A stretch of DNA of 64,000 bases. It comes from Natronoflexus pectinivorans (GTDB taxonomy: Bacteria > Bacteroidota > Bacteroidia > Bacteroidales > Marinilabiliaceae). Shown here piece after piece: positions 8,538 through 16,351 of the stretch. Below the pieces are notes generated by a model. That model did no database searches and had not been told where the DNA came from. It saw nothing but the letters and a program-made list of their open reading frames with translations. The stretch lies in assembly GCF_004345615.1 (NCBI RefSeq), contig NZ_SLWK01000005.1, forward strand, positions 186,001 through 250,000, in the 5' to 3' direction. Position 1 is the first letter of the stretch. Each line of letters starts with the position of its first letter. The translations under genes were made by a program, and so were the position numbers.

Positions 8538-10028
8538 ATGAATTCTTCCAAAAAACAGGGCTCATTGCATCTTACAGAAGAGAGCACCCGCTCTCTTTAT
8601 GATAAGGAGATATTTGTTCAAAATATCAATCAGTTAATCACTGAGTCGGAGTTGCTGAAAAGTTTGCTGAAAACCTTTGAGGAAGGTGAGGTCCTTCTTG
8701 AGGAAGGCATGCCAAACAAAACGCTCTACGTAGTTTTGGAAGGAGAAGTCAGCCAGCACAAGGAAGGAGAGGACATAACTGCAGATATTGGATTGCTTGG
8801 GCCGGGTGAATTTTGCGGACTGCTCTCATTCCAGACAGGTGAACCAATTTTTATTACCATAAAAGCTCAGAGCCAGGTAAAAACCCTGGCTTTTGATCAT
8901 AATAACTTCGACCTTTTCTACACAAAGTATCCGGAAATAAGCAGAACACTCAATGGCCTGATTTTCTCAAATCTGGCTGAACGTTATCGCAACATGCTGG
9001 GACTTCACCTAGAGGTAGCCAAGCTAACCAGAGAGCTTGAAAAGGAGAAAAACCAACTTCGGAAGACCATCAAGGAGTTAGAGAGAACCCGAAATGCATA
9101 CATTTCCCAGGAAAAGATGGCCACATTAGGGGAACTCACCGCAGGTCTGGCACATGAAATAAATAATCCGGCTTCTGCCCTGCTGCGTTCAGTGGATTAT
9201 TTATCACAAAACCTGTCGCAGTTGGTAGAGAGCTCTGCAAAGTTTCCAAGCACCACCGAAATCAGATACTTTTTTGACGCCGGTCTCAGCAGGGAGTACG
9301 CTGATTCGATTGAACAGCGTGGGCGAATGAAAAGCCTGGCAGGTGTTTTTTCTCATTTACAGAGAAGTAAAATCAGGATGGTGGCTGAGATGAACGATGA
9401 TTTGATAGAAAGGCTTATGCCTTATTCAGGCAAAAAATCACAACAAGAGCTGCTAAACCTACTCATAGATGCATACCAATCGGGGCTGTTTCTCAATGGA
9501 ATACGTCTGTCAACCAGCAGAATTGAGTTTTTGGTAAAAAGTCTTAAGAGCTACAGCCGTCAATCGGGGAAAAGTCCTGAAATGACGGACATTCGAAATG
9601 GCATACGTGAAACACTACAAATACTCGGACACAGACTTAAAAGTGTAAAAGTACATCTCAATTTGGAAGAGATTCCTCTGATTAACTGTTTTGTTGGGGA
9701 GCTCAATCAGGTTTGGACAAACCTGATAATAAATGCATGTGATGCTATGAATGATAGTGGAAACCTCTATATTTCATGTGGGGTGAATTCAGCGAACGAT
9801 CTTGTTTGGGTAAAAATAGCCGATGACGGACCGGGTGTACCTGACAAAATAAAGAAAAAAATATTTCAACCTAGTTTTACAACCAAAACCGCCGGTGGCG
9901 ATTTTGGACTGGGAATTGGACTGGCAATTACCCAGGGAGTCATTGAAAAACATCAGGGCACCATTTCAATCACCGACCGTGATGGCGGAGGCGCCGAATT
10001 TTTGATGATTTTTCCGATTGATGAGTAA
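8538..10028 (+). CDS. Histidine kinase with N-terminal cyclic-nucleotide-binding domain
   Basis: A 496-residue soluble kinase. Residues about 40-150 form a cNMP-binding/Crp-like beta-roll (GEVLLEEGMPNKTLYVVLEG; LGPGEFCGLLSF). A coiled coil runs over residues 155-195, followed by the H-box LGELTAGLAHEINNPASAL with the phospho-accepting His at residue 206, a long helical insert (210-330), the N-box NACDAM, the G1 box DDGPGVP and the G2 box FGLGIGLAITQG. There is no transmembrane segment, so it senses an internal signal. The nearby receiver protein is the obvious partner. Whether the beta-roll binds a nucleotide is uncertain. It ends 11 bp before a convergent gene. Confidence 0.87.
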   Translation: MNSSKKQGSLHLTEESTRSLYDKEIFVQNINQLITESELLKSLLKTFEEGEVLLEEGMPNKTLYVVLEGEVSQHKEGEDITADIGLLGPGEFCGLLSFQTGEPIFITIKAQSQVKTLAFDHNNFDLFYTKYPEISRTLNGLIFSNLAERYRNMLGLHLEVAKLTRELEKEKNQLRKTIKELERTRNAYISQEKMATLGELTAGLAHEINNPASALLRSVDYLSQNLSQLVESSAKFPSTTEIRYFFDAGLSREYADSIEQRGRMKSLAGVFSHLQRSKIRMVAEMNDDLIERLMPYSGKKSQQELLNLLIDAYQSGLFLNGIRLSTSRIEFLVKSLKSYSRQSGKSPEMTDIRNGIRETLQILGHRLKSVKVHLNLEEIPLINCFVGELNQVWTNLIINACDAMNDSGNLYISCGVNSANDLVWVKIADDGPGVPDKIKKKIFQPSFTTKTAGGDFGLGIGLAITQGVIEKHQGTISITDRDGGGAEFLMIFPIDE

Positions 10029-10039
10029 AACTTCACCTC

Positions 10040-10636
10040 TTAGAAACTAAAAGTCAGTTGTCCCATCCCTGGACTCATTGATAACTCAATATCGTTTAGA
10101 AAATTTGATTTATGGCTGTTAATAACACCATATAAAATCAAGTCGAAAACAAGAAGAAAACCACCTTGCAATATGACCGAATTACCGTATCCCTTAAGCA
10201 AATCGGCTCGTTTTTCGGAATTTCTGCTCTGATGGCGCATCACAAATCCTCCGGCAATATACAATAAATCCAACCCGGCATTTATTAACAACAGATTTTC
10301 CAGGCCTGTGACATGTGAAATCATTTCCTGTGCATCCATCCCCGCAATATCTCTTCCATAATTTGAGGCCAACGACCAGGTTGCGATGGTCAGATTTACA
10401 CCATTCCACAAGGTGTTCATCTGATGAAAATATTTCTGCTCTCCAGAGGATTGAATCCAGCCGTTTACCCCAAGAGCAATATTGGCAACAGCCCATGTTC
10501 CAAGAACGTACATCCCTTTATTCGTAATATTTTGCGACTCCTCAAAGAAATCATAATAGGGATTCTGTGCATCCAATGTTAAAGAGATAACACTCAGCAT
10601 TAGAACAATGTATGGAAGTTTGAATCTTTGGAACAT
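10040..10636 (-). CDS. Membrane protein, DUF6992-like
   Basis: A 198-residue protein with an N-terminal signal or anchor segment (YIVLMLSVISLTLDAQ), then four or so hydrophobic helices: GMYVLGTWAVANIALG, NGVNLTIATWSLA, LLLINAGLDLLYIAGGF and SVILQGGFLLVFDLILYG. The layout matches small Bacteroidota integral membrane proteins annotated as DUF6992. I recall the name from memory and no function is known. It is convergent with the kinase gene (11 bp between stops) and divergent from the methyltransferase gene. Confidence 0.6.
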   Translation of the reverse strand: MFQRFKLPYIVLMLSVISLTLDAQNPYYDFFEESQNITNKGMYVLGTWAVANIALGVNGWIQSSGEQKYFHQMNTLWNGVNLTIATWSLASNYGRDIAGMDAQEMISHVTGLENLLLINAGLDLLYIAGGFVMRHQSRNSEKRADLLKGYGNSVILQGGFLLVFDLILYGVINSHKSNFLNDIELSMSPGMGQLTFSF

Positions 10637-10812
10637 AGCATTGCTTTTCCCTATTTAACAATTTTGGATGTGAAAAGTTTTTTCAGTGTTTCTAGTATAA
10701 CCAGACTTTCAATGTAAAATTGCAACCAATTCCATTTATTCTTGAAAGATTTAAATGTGAAATCTGTTAATGTTTTTTGGGAATATTTACCTGAAAAACA
10801 AGTAATTTATTG

Positions 10813-10842
10813 CTTGTTTTTCTTCGAAAACAAGTAGTTTTG
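10813..10842 (+). promoter_or_regulatory. Probable Bacteroidota promoter for the methyltransferase gene
   Basis: CTTG at 10813-10816 is followed after 18 bp by TAGTTTTG at 10835-10842, matching -33 TTG / -7 TAnnTTTG. The predicted transcript would start about 45 bp before the gene at 10893. The -33 element lies in an inverted repeat AAAAACAAG...CTTGTTTTT (10795-10822), possibly an operator. Confidence 0.5.
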
Positions 10843-10892
10843 TCCTGCAAAATTTAGTCAGATGCTTATATCTGCAATAATAATAGAACTGT

Positions 10893-11537
10893 ATGACTTG
10901 CCCACTTTGTAAAAATCAAGAATCTACTTCATTTATAGGGATTAACGACATCCTTTTCTGGAAATGCCCGTCATGTTATCTGATATACAAAGATCAGTCA
11001 TTTCATCCAACTCCAAACGAAGAGGAATTGCGCTACAACCACCACCACAACAACTCTGAATGTGAAGGATATGTTGACTCTCTTAATCAGGCATTGGAAC
11101 CATCTCGCAATTACATTGATAAACATATGGTGGGTCTGGATTTTGGCTGTGGGCCGGAACCTGTTTTGGCAAAAATGTTAGAAGAAACCAGTGCTGAGTG
11201 TTACCATTACGATCCCATTTTTTTCCCTGAACTACCAGATGAACGGCTGGATTTTGTGATCTCTACAGAAACTTTTGAACACTTTTCGCATCCATCCCAA
11301 GAGTTAAATCTGATTACTTCTCTGCTTATTCCCAGCGGAATTCTTACCGTCATGACTCATCGATGGAAAGATGACACCAATCTGGCTGATTGGTGGTACA
11401 TGCGTGACCAAACCCATGTCTGTTTTTTTCATGATAAGACATTTGAATACATCTGCAAAAAATATGGCTTCTCCACTGAATATGATGACGGAGACAAAGT
11501 AATCATTCTAAGGAAAATCATTGCCTGGGAGAAGTAA
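10893..11537 (+). CDS. Class I SAM-dependent methyltransferase with zinc-ribbon N-terminus
   Basis: A 214-residue protein. The first 35 residues hold four cysteines in two CxxC pairs (CPLC and CPSC), a zinc-ribbon-like module. Then comes a Rossmann methyltransferase: VGLDFGCGPEPVLAKML is motif I (SAM binding), LDFVISTETFEHFSHP is the acidic/post-I region with the usual EHF, and SGILTVMTHRW is motif III. It resembles the Methyltransf_11/23 group that modifies small molecules, but the substrate is unknown. It stands alone with its own promoter. The arsenic island begins 80 bp downstream. Confidence 0.78.
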   Translation: MTCPLCKNQESTSFIGINDILFWKCPSCYLIYKDQSFHPTPNEEELRYNHHHNNSECEGYVDSLNQALEPSRNYIDKHMVGLDFGCGPEPVLAKMLEETSAECYHYDPIFFPELPDERLDFVISTETFEHFSHPSQELNLITSLLIPSGILTVMTHRWKDDTNLADWWYMRDQTHVCFFHDKTFEYICKKYGFSTEYDDGDKVIILRKIIAWEK

Positions 11538-11589
11538 ATTGAATAAAATCAGCTAAAAATATTTTTTAATTGAAACTCATTTCGTTATT

Positions 11590-11602
11590 TTGCGTAACGT
11601 AA
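11590..11602. promoter_or_regulatory. Probable ArsR operator of the plus-strand arsenic unit
   Basis: The near-perfect dyad TTGCGTAACGTAA (consensus TTRCGTWACGYAA) lies 17 bp upstream of the first gene. It overlaps a weak -7-like sequence (TTATTTTG, 11585-11592), so a bound ArsR would block transcription. The ACGTAA half-site is shared with the dyads at the second arsR (20621-20669). Confidence 0.6.
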
Positions 11603-11619
11603 AAATACAAAATAAAACT

Positions 11620-11871
11620 ATGGCAACAGAAATTAAAGTATTAGGTCCGGGTTGTGCAAAATGCAAGACCCTTGAAAAAGCAACTCGTGAAGCAGTTGAA
11701 GAGCTTCAACTGGATGCAACTGTTACAAAAGTTGAGGACATCATGGAGATCATGTCTTATAACATTGTTTCAACACCTGCAGTTGTGGTAAATGGGAAAG
11801 TTGTGGTAAAAGGGCGTGTTCCCTCAAAAGATGAGCTAAAAAAACTAATTGGAGATGGTGCAAACGCTTAA
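11620..11871 (+). CDS. Small thioredoxin-fold redox protein, MTH895/TM0996 type (ArsE-like)
   Basis: An 83-residue protein with the start ATEIKVLGPGCAKCKTLEKA, a CxxC redox motif (CAKC) at residues about 11-14, and the cis-Pro loop STPAVVVNGK. These are hallmarks of the MTH895/TM0996 glutaredoxin-like family. The ATG at 11620 is preferred over an in-frame TTG at 11590, which lies in the operator. It leads the plus-strand arsenic unit, and its 3' end overlaps arsR, so the two are translationally coupled. Members of this family sit in organoarsenical arsEFG-type operons; a role as thiol reductant for the downstream redox proteins is inferred. Confidence 0.8.
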   Translation: MATEIKVLGPGCAKCKTLEKATREAVEELQLDATVTKVEDIMEIMSYNIVSTPAVVVNGKVVVKGRVPSKDELKKLIGDGANA

Positions 11872-12166
11872 AAAAGCCCCTTTTGATACAGAAATAGAAG
11901 GCGTGGCACGTCTTATGAAAGCCATGAGCCATCCGGTTAGAGTTTATATTTTAAAAAAACTCTCGCAAATGGACTCCTGCTGTTATAGTGGGGACTTGGT
12001 TGAAGAGCTGCCTATTGGACGTTCCACTTTATCGCAACATCTAAAAGAGCTAAAATATGCGGGACTCATTCAGGGTGAAGTAGAACCTCCTTTTATAAAA
12101 TACTGCATAAATCCGGATAACTGGGAAAAAGCCCAAAAGTTAATAAAAGGCTTTTTTCAAGGTTAA
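11855..12166 (+). CDS. arsR: ArsR/SmtB-family metalloregulator
   Basis: A 103-residue winged-helix repressor: ARLMKAMSHPVRVYILKKL leads into the recognition region LPIGRSTLSQHLKELKYAGL. Two adjacent cysteines (DSCCYSGDLVEEL, about residues 41-42) sit just before the recognition helices, close to where As(III)-binding cysteines occur in ArsR types; KYC offers a third thiol. The ATG at 11855 is chosen over the TTG at 11849. The gene overlaps the end of the redox-protein gene by 17 bp. It should bind the TTRCGTWACGYAA dyad upstream and derepress on As(III) or a related metalloid. A 78-bp gap follows. Confidence 0.88.
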   Translation: MVQTLKKAPFDTEIEGVARLMKAMSHPVRVYILKKLSQMDSCCYSGDLVEELPIGRSTLSQHLKELKYAGLIQGEVEPPFIKYCINPDNWEKAQKLIKGFFQG

Positions 12167-12244
12167 AGATTTGTTGGATTGATAGCTAAGGAAGGTTTAA
12201 GAGCTATAATCACGCTAACCAAAAACATCTAAATTGATAAAAAC

Positions 12245-12673
12245 ATGATTAAAAGATTTTTATTGGCAATAATGGTTGTATTGGCAGCTATTTCTTGCGG
12301 ACAGACTCAATCGGGTCAAAGCAGTCAAAAAACAACATCTGTGAGTGATGCTGATGAGGCGAAGGTGTTGGTATATTATTTTCACGGACGTATGCGATGC
12401 CAAACATGTGTTAATATTCAGGAGGTTGTCCAAACTACTATTAAAGAGAATTTCAAGGAAAACCCCGAAGTGGTTTTCCTTGAAGTGGACTTTTCTGACA
12501 GAGCCAACTCTGATTTGGCCGAGAAATATGAAATCGCTTGGAGCAGTGTGGTTATTGCAACTGAAGATGATCATACCAATTTAACAGACCAGGCCTTTGC
12601 ATTGGTAATGAATAATCCGGAAGGACTCAAAAGTCTTGTTGTAAAAGAAACAAAAAAGTTTTTAGATAAATAA
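12245..12673 (+). CDS. ArsF-family thioredoxin-like lipoprotein
   Basis: A 142-residue lipoprotein. The signal peptide ends in a lipobox (LAAISCG; lipidated Cys about residue 19), after which a low-complexity Gln/Ser linker leads to a thioredoxin-like domain beginning VLVYYFHGRMRCQTC. The CQTC motif is the predicted active-site CxxC, and a VFLEVDFSDRANSDLAEKY segment follows. This is the layout of the ArsF family named for nitro/aromatic-arsenical reduction operons. It probably works at the periplasmic face of a membrane, receiving electrons through the CcdA-like ArsG partner downstream. The biochemical role of ArsF is known only from few systems, so function here is by family and context. 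Confidence 0.75.
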   Translation: MIKRFLLAIMVVLAAISCGQTQSGQSSQKTTSVSDADEAKVLVYYFHGRMRCQTCVNIQEVVQTTIKENFKENPEVVFLEVDFSDRANSDLAEKYEIAWSSVVIATEDDHTNLTDQAFALVMNNPEGLKSLVVKETKKFLDK

Positions 12674-12700
12674 TTCTCCATTTTTAAAATAACAGGTGCA

Positions 12701-12845
12701 CCACAAATCACACAGATTTGCACAAATTGATATCATCCCGTTTATATGTTTCAGAGGACTTATCTGTGAATTTATAATGCGTAAAGTTTTATTCCTTATT
12801 GTTTAAGTTTGAAAAAAATCCGTGATTATCTGTGTAATCCGTGGT
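12701..12845. repeat. MITE-like inverted repeat, CACAGATT type
   Basis: Inverted ends of about 28 bp: the left begins CCACAAATCACACAGATTTG and the right, read in reverse, begins CCACGGATTACACAGATAAT; both continue CAC..ATT. The 145-bp element has no open frame. It splits the plus-strand arsenic unit between the two ArsF-like genes and could alter the distal genes' expression. Confidence 0.6.
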
Positions 12846-12862
12846 AAAAACATATCGAAATT

Positions 12863-13249
12863 ATGAGAAAATTAATTTTAATCGCAGCCATCGCCTTAAT
12901 GAGTGGGATGGCAACTATGGCACAAAAAACAGAAGTCCTTTATTTCAAAGCCAATTTGGGTTGTTGTATGGCCAGAGCTTGTGACTTGCTCCAAAACGAC
13001 ATTAAATCGATGGTAGAAAGTAATTTTGAAGCTTCAGAAGTCATCTTTAAAGAAGTACGTCTGGCCGATCCTGCAAACGCTGATTTGGTTCAAAAATTCA
13101 ACGCCCGTTCTCAAACCGTTATTATAGTCAAAAACGGAGATACAGAAAACTTTAAAGACATTTCTGCCGACGCAAGAACCTATTTAAGATCCCGAAATAG
13201 TGAAGAGTTTGAGAGCAAATTAGTTGCAAGTGTAAACGACAACCAATAA
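12863..13249 (+). CDS. Second ArsF-like exported thioredoxin-fold protein
   Basis: A 128-residue protein with a Sec signal peptide (ends GMATMAQ, about residue 20) and no lipobox. It parallels the upstream lipoprotein (TEVLYFKANLGCCMARACD; VIFKEVRLADPANADLVQKF), but the CxxC is replaced by a CC...C arrangement (GCCMARAC). It is a paralogue of ArsF with an altered thiol site, perhaps for metalloid binding rather than disulfide exchange; that is inference. The permease gene starts 5 bp after its stop, so the two are tightly coupled. Confidence 0.7.
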   Translation: MRKLILIAAIALMSGMATMAQKTEVLYFKANLGCCMARACDLLQNDIKSMVESNFEASEVIFKEVRLADPANADLVQKFNARSQTVIIVKNGDTENFKDISADARTYLRSRNSEEFESKLVASVNDNQ

Positions 13250-13254
13250 TCATT

Positions 13255-13968
13255 ATGGAGTTTTTGCAAAGTCTTGCAGACAATACACAGTTTCCTCTAT
13301 TTACCGCATTTATTCTGGGGCTGATGACTGCCGTCAGTCCCTGCCCTTTGGCAACAAATATTTCAGCCATTGGATTTATCAGCAAGGATATTCAGGATAA
13401 AAGAAAAACCTTTATCAATGGCTTGGTATATACATTAGGACGAACCATCAGTTACACGGTATTAGGGATTATTCTAATACTAATACTTAAACAGGGTTCC
13501 AGTATTTTTCAAATTCAGCGAGCCATTGGAAATTATGGAGAACTTTTTATAGGTCCTCTTCTGATTGTTATTGGAATTTTTATGTTGGATTTTATAAAAT
13601 TCAACTTTTCTCTAACTGGCGGTTTGTCCGACAAAATGGAGAGTAAAACAAAAAAGGGAAGCTGGTGGAGTTCTTTACTTTTGGGAATTGTCTTTGCTTT
13701 GGCATTTTGCCCTTATAGTGGTGTAATCTACTTTGGGGGATTGATTCCATTGTCCGTATCGTCAAACATCGGCTACCTTTTACCGGTGGTTTTTGCCATA
13801 GCCACAGGATTACCTGTCATTATATTCGCCTGGGTGCTAACATTCAGCGTTTCGAGTGTAGGAAAAATGTACAATAAAATTAAAACCTTCGAGTTTTGGT
13901 TCAGAAGAATAGCAGCTGTAATATTTATTCTGGTCGGACTTTACTACATCTGGCTGATTTATTTATAA
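13255..13968 (+). CDS. ArsG-family permease, CcdA/DsbD-like transmembrane protein
   Basis: A 237-residue inner-membrane protein with six hydrophobic segments. The two CcdA-type membrane cysteines are visible in SPCPLATNISAIGFISKD (first helix) and LAFCPYSGVIYFGGLIPLS (fourth helix). Pro-flanked Cys pairs of this kind carry electrons across the membrane in CcdA/DsbD. The ArsG family, named as an efflux permease for aromatic arsenicals, has the same fold. Here it sits directly behind two exported thioredoxin-like proteins and behind a cytoplasmic redox protein, which fits thiol-electron transfer at least as well as efflux. Confidence 0.78.
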   Translation: MEFLQSLADNTQFPLFTAFILGLMTAVSPCPLATNISAIGFISKDIQDKRKTFINGLVYTLGRTISYTVLGIILILILKQGSSIFQIQRAIGNYGELFIGPLLIVIGIFMLDFIKFNFSLTGGLSDKMESKTKKGSWWSSLLLGIVFALAFCPYSGVIYFGGLIPLSVSSNIGYLLPVVFAIATGLPVIIFAWVLTFSVSSVGKMYNKIKTFEFWFRRIAAVIFILVGLYYIWLIYL

Positions 13969-13989
13969 GAGTAAAGCAGTAGTCTTTTT

Positions 13990-14006
13990 TTTGAATTAAA
14001 TTCAAA
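13990..14006. promoter_or_regulatory. Perfect dyad before the universal stress protein gene
   Basis: The 17-bp dyad TTTGAATT-A-AATTCAAA ends 14 bp before the Usp start codon. It could be an operator or leader element. No promoter boxes could be placed with confidence. Confidence 0.35.
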
Positions 14007-14020
14007 CTAAATCTACACCC

Positions 14021-14896
14021 ATGTTTAAAAGAGTTTTAATAGCCAGCGATCTTTCTCACGTTTCAGATGCCATTATTGGATGCATGGACAACCTAAAAAC
14101 ACTTGAAATAAAAGAGGTGGTGCTTTTTTATGCGCTCGGATTCAAGGAAAAAGATGAAGTTTCAGAAATTGTTCGCCAACAAATAAAGCCGGATTTGGAA
14201 CGACAGCAGGAACTGTTAAAAAAAGAGGGGTTCAATGTAACGCTTGAACTGGCAAACGGAATTCCCTCTGAAGAAATAAAACGAATTTGTAAAGAAAAGA
14301 ATATATCCATCGTAGTGCTCGGATCGCACGGAAGCAGTGCTTTTACCCATCAGTTGTTCAGGCTTGGCGGTGTGGCATCGGAAATTTTAAATAGCCATGA
14401 AAAACCACTGCTTTTTTTACGGATTAAAGGTGATGAATCTGGTTTTCAGGCTGCCACAGGCAACCTGAAAGAGAAAATACTTTTTGCCACCGATTTTTCA
14501 GACATTTCTATGTATGCATTTGAATATCTGGAAGAACTGGTAAAAGATGGAGCCAAAAACATCACTTTAATGCATGTACAGGACAAAGGGCGAATTTCCG
14601 GACATCTGGATCATAAATTGGAAGAATTTAACCATATTGACAACGAACGTTTGATGCTTCGCAAAGAGCGTTTGGAAAGATTGGGTGCTACAAACATTGA
14701 AATAAAAATTCCTTTTGGAATTCCCGCTCAGGAGATAATAAATGAAGCGCATCAAGGTTATTCACTCATTGTAATGGGTAGTCAGGGGCGAGGGTATTTT
14801 GCCAATGTCTTTATTGGAAGTGTTAGTTATAAGGTAGCCAGAAATTCAGATGTTTCGGTATTACTGGTGCCGGAAAAATTTAGGGAATTAAACTAA
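14021..14896 (+). CDS. Tandem universal stress protein (two Usp domains)
   Basis: A 291-residue protein with two UspA domains (about 1-145 and 150-290), each starting in Usp style (FKRVLIASDLSHVSDAI; EKILFATDFSDISMYAFEYL). The second has the ATP-binding motif VMGSQGRGYFANVFIGSVS (G-2x-G-9x-GS); the first is similar but diverged (VLGSHGSSAFTHQLFRLGG). Such proteins bind ATP and act in stress adaptation. It sits 52 bp after the permease and 124 bp before the ArsP-like gene, so it may be part of the arsenic unit. Its contribution to resistance is unknown. Confidence 0.9.
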   Translation: MFKRVLIASDLSHVSDAIIGCMDNLKTLEIKEVVLFYALGFKEKDEVSEIVRQQIKPDLERQQELLKKEGFNVTLELANGIPSEEIKRICKEKNISIVVLGSHGSSAFTHQLFRLGGVASEILNSHEKPLLFLRIKGDESGFQAATGNLKEKILFATDFSDISMYAFEYLEELVKDGAKNITLMHVQDKGRISGHLDHKLEEFNHIDNERLMLRKERLERLGATNIEIKIPFGIPAQEIINEAHQGYSLIVMGSQGRGYFANVFIGSVSYKVARNSDVSVLLVPEKFRELN

Positions 14897-15020
14897 AAAT
14901 CTGATTATTATAAGTAGTCTTACTTGACTATCTAAACGTTTAAATTACAATTATATATATTATTATTAACACTGAAACATGCGTTTCGGTTAGGGAATGA
15001 ACATCGTAAAAACTAAATAA

Positions 15021-16340
15021 ATGGAATTAAAGAAAGAACTAAAAATCCTTTTTTGGATTGTAGTGGTTTTCCTGGGAGCCTTTTATATGCCATTGGAAAG
15101 TGAACGTTTTCAGGATGCCATTGCGGCCACACTGGATTTAACCAGATGGTATGCTCAGGAACATGTGATTTTGTGTCTTTTGCCCGCTTTTTTTATTGCC
15201 GGTGTAATTTCTGTATTTGTAAGTCAGGCTGCTGTACTCAAATATTTTGGCGCCAACGCCAAAAAATGGCTGGCATATACTGTGGCATCGGTATCAGGAA
15301 CCATTCTCGCAGTTTGCAGTTGCACCATATTGCCGCTATTTTCAAGTATCCATAAAAGAGGTGCAGGATTGGGGCCTGCCGTAGCTTTTCTCTATTCGGG
15401 TCCCGCCATAAATATATTGGCCATTATTTTAACTGCCCGAATTTTAGGTTTTGAAATGGGTGTTGCCAGGGTCATTGGAGCCGTTACATTTGCCATTGTT
15501 ATCGGACTGGTGATGTCTTTTATCTATCGTAAAGAGGAGAAACAGAAAAAGGAGGAACAGATGAACATACCGGAAGTTCCGGAAAAACGCCCCATGTGGC
15601 AGACCTCTTTTCACTTTTTTACATTGGTTCTTATTTTGGTTTTTGCCAACTGGGGAAGACCGGGTGAAGGAGTAACTGATGGACCATGGTACTGGATATG
15701 GGCCAATAAATGGAATCTTACCGGGTTTTTCTCTCTTATGTTGGTTTACTCACTGATTTACGTACTGAAAATCAAATGGCAATGGGTCGTTGCAGGAGGA
15801 ATCATTACCGCAGCGTCTGCTTTTTTAACCACATCGCCTTTAGTACCAATGATTGTAGGTGTATCAGTTTTAAGTATTATCACTTTGCTGGACAAACAAG
15901 ACGAAGAAAACCGTGAATGGACTTTAGCCACCTGGGATTTTGCCAAACAAATCATGCCAATGTTGGCCATTGGAGTTGTCATTGCCGGATTTTTACTGGG
16001 AAGCACCTATGATGATGTATCTATGCCCGGAATTATTCCCGACCATTGGGTTTCATCTTTAGTTGGTGGCAATTCTATATGGGCCAATCTGTTTGCATCC
16101 GTTTTGGGAGCGTTTATGTATTTCGCTACATTAACTGAAGTCCCTATTTTGCAAGGTTTAATGGCATCGGGAATGGGGAAAGGTCCTGCGCTGGCATTAC
16201 TTCTTGCCGGGCCATCGTTATCATTACCCAACATGCTTGTTATACGCAGTGTGATGGGAACTCAAAAAACTTTAGTTTTTGTGTTGCTGGTGGTGATTAT
16301 GGCTACAGCTTCAGGATTGATTTATGGATCTTTGTTTTAA
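15021..16340 (+). CDS. ArsP/SO_0444-like permease (PF03773-type)
   Basis: A 439-residue membrane protein with about ten helices. The first half holds VSGTILAVCSCTILPLFSSI, whose CSC pair inside a helix is the hallmark of the ArsP-type permeases that export trivalent organoarsenicals. A second half-site (TLTEVPILQGLMASGMGKGP, then ALLLAGPSLSLPNMLVIR) repeats the pattern GPA/S..LPN. The family also includes Cu/Zn-linked permeases (SO_0444), so the substrate is uncertain; the arsenic neighbours favour methylarsenite or related compounds. The cytochrome-like gene follows after 11 bp. Confidence 0.8.
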   Translation: MELKKELKILFWIVVVFLGAFYMPLESERFQDAIAATLDLTRWYAQEHVILCLLPAFFIAGVISVFVSQAAVLKYFGANAKKWLAYTVASVSGTILAVCSCTILPLFSSIHKRGAGLGPAVAFLYSGPAINILAIILTARILGFEMGVARVIGAVTFAIVIGLVMSFIYRKEEKQKKEEQMNIPEVPEKRPMWQTSFHFFTLVLILVFANWGRPGEGVTDGPWYWIWANKWNLTGFFSLMLVYSLIYVLKIKWQWVVAGGIITAASAFLTTSPLVPMIVGVSVLSIITLLDKQDEENREWTLATWDFAKQIMPMLAIGVVIAGFLLGSTYDDVSMPGIIPDHWVSSLVGGNSIWANLFASVLGAFMYFATLTEVPILQGLMASGMGKGPALALLLAGPSLSLPNMLVIRSVMGTQKTLVFVLLVVIMATASGLIYGSLF

Positions 16341-16351
16341 ATAAAATAATT

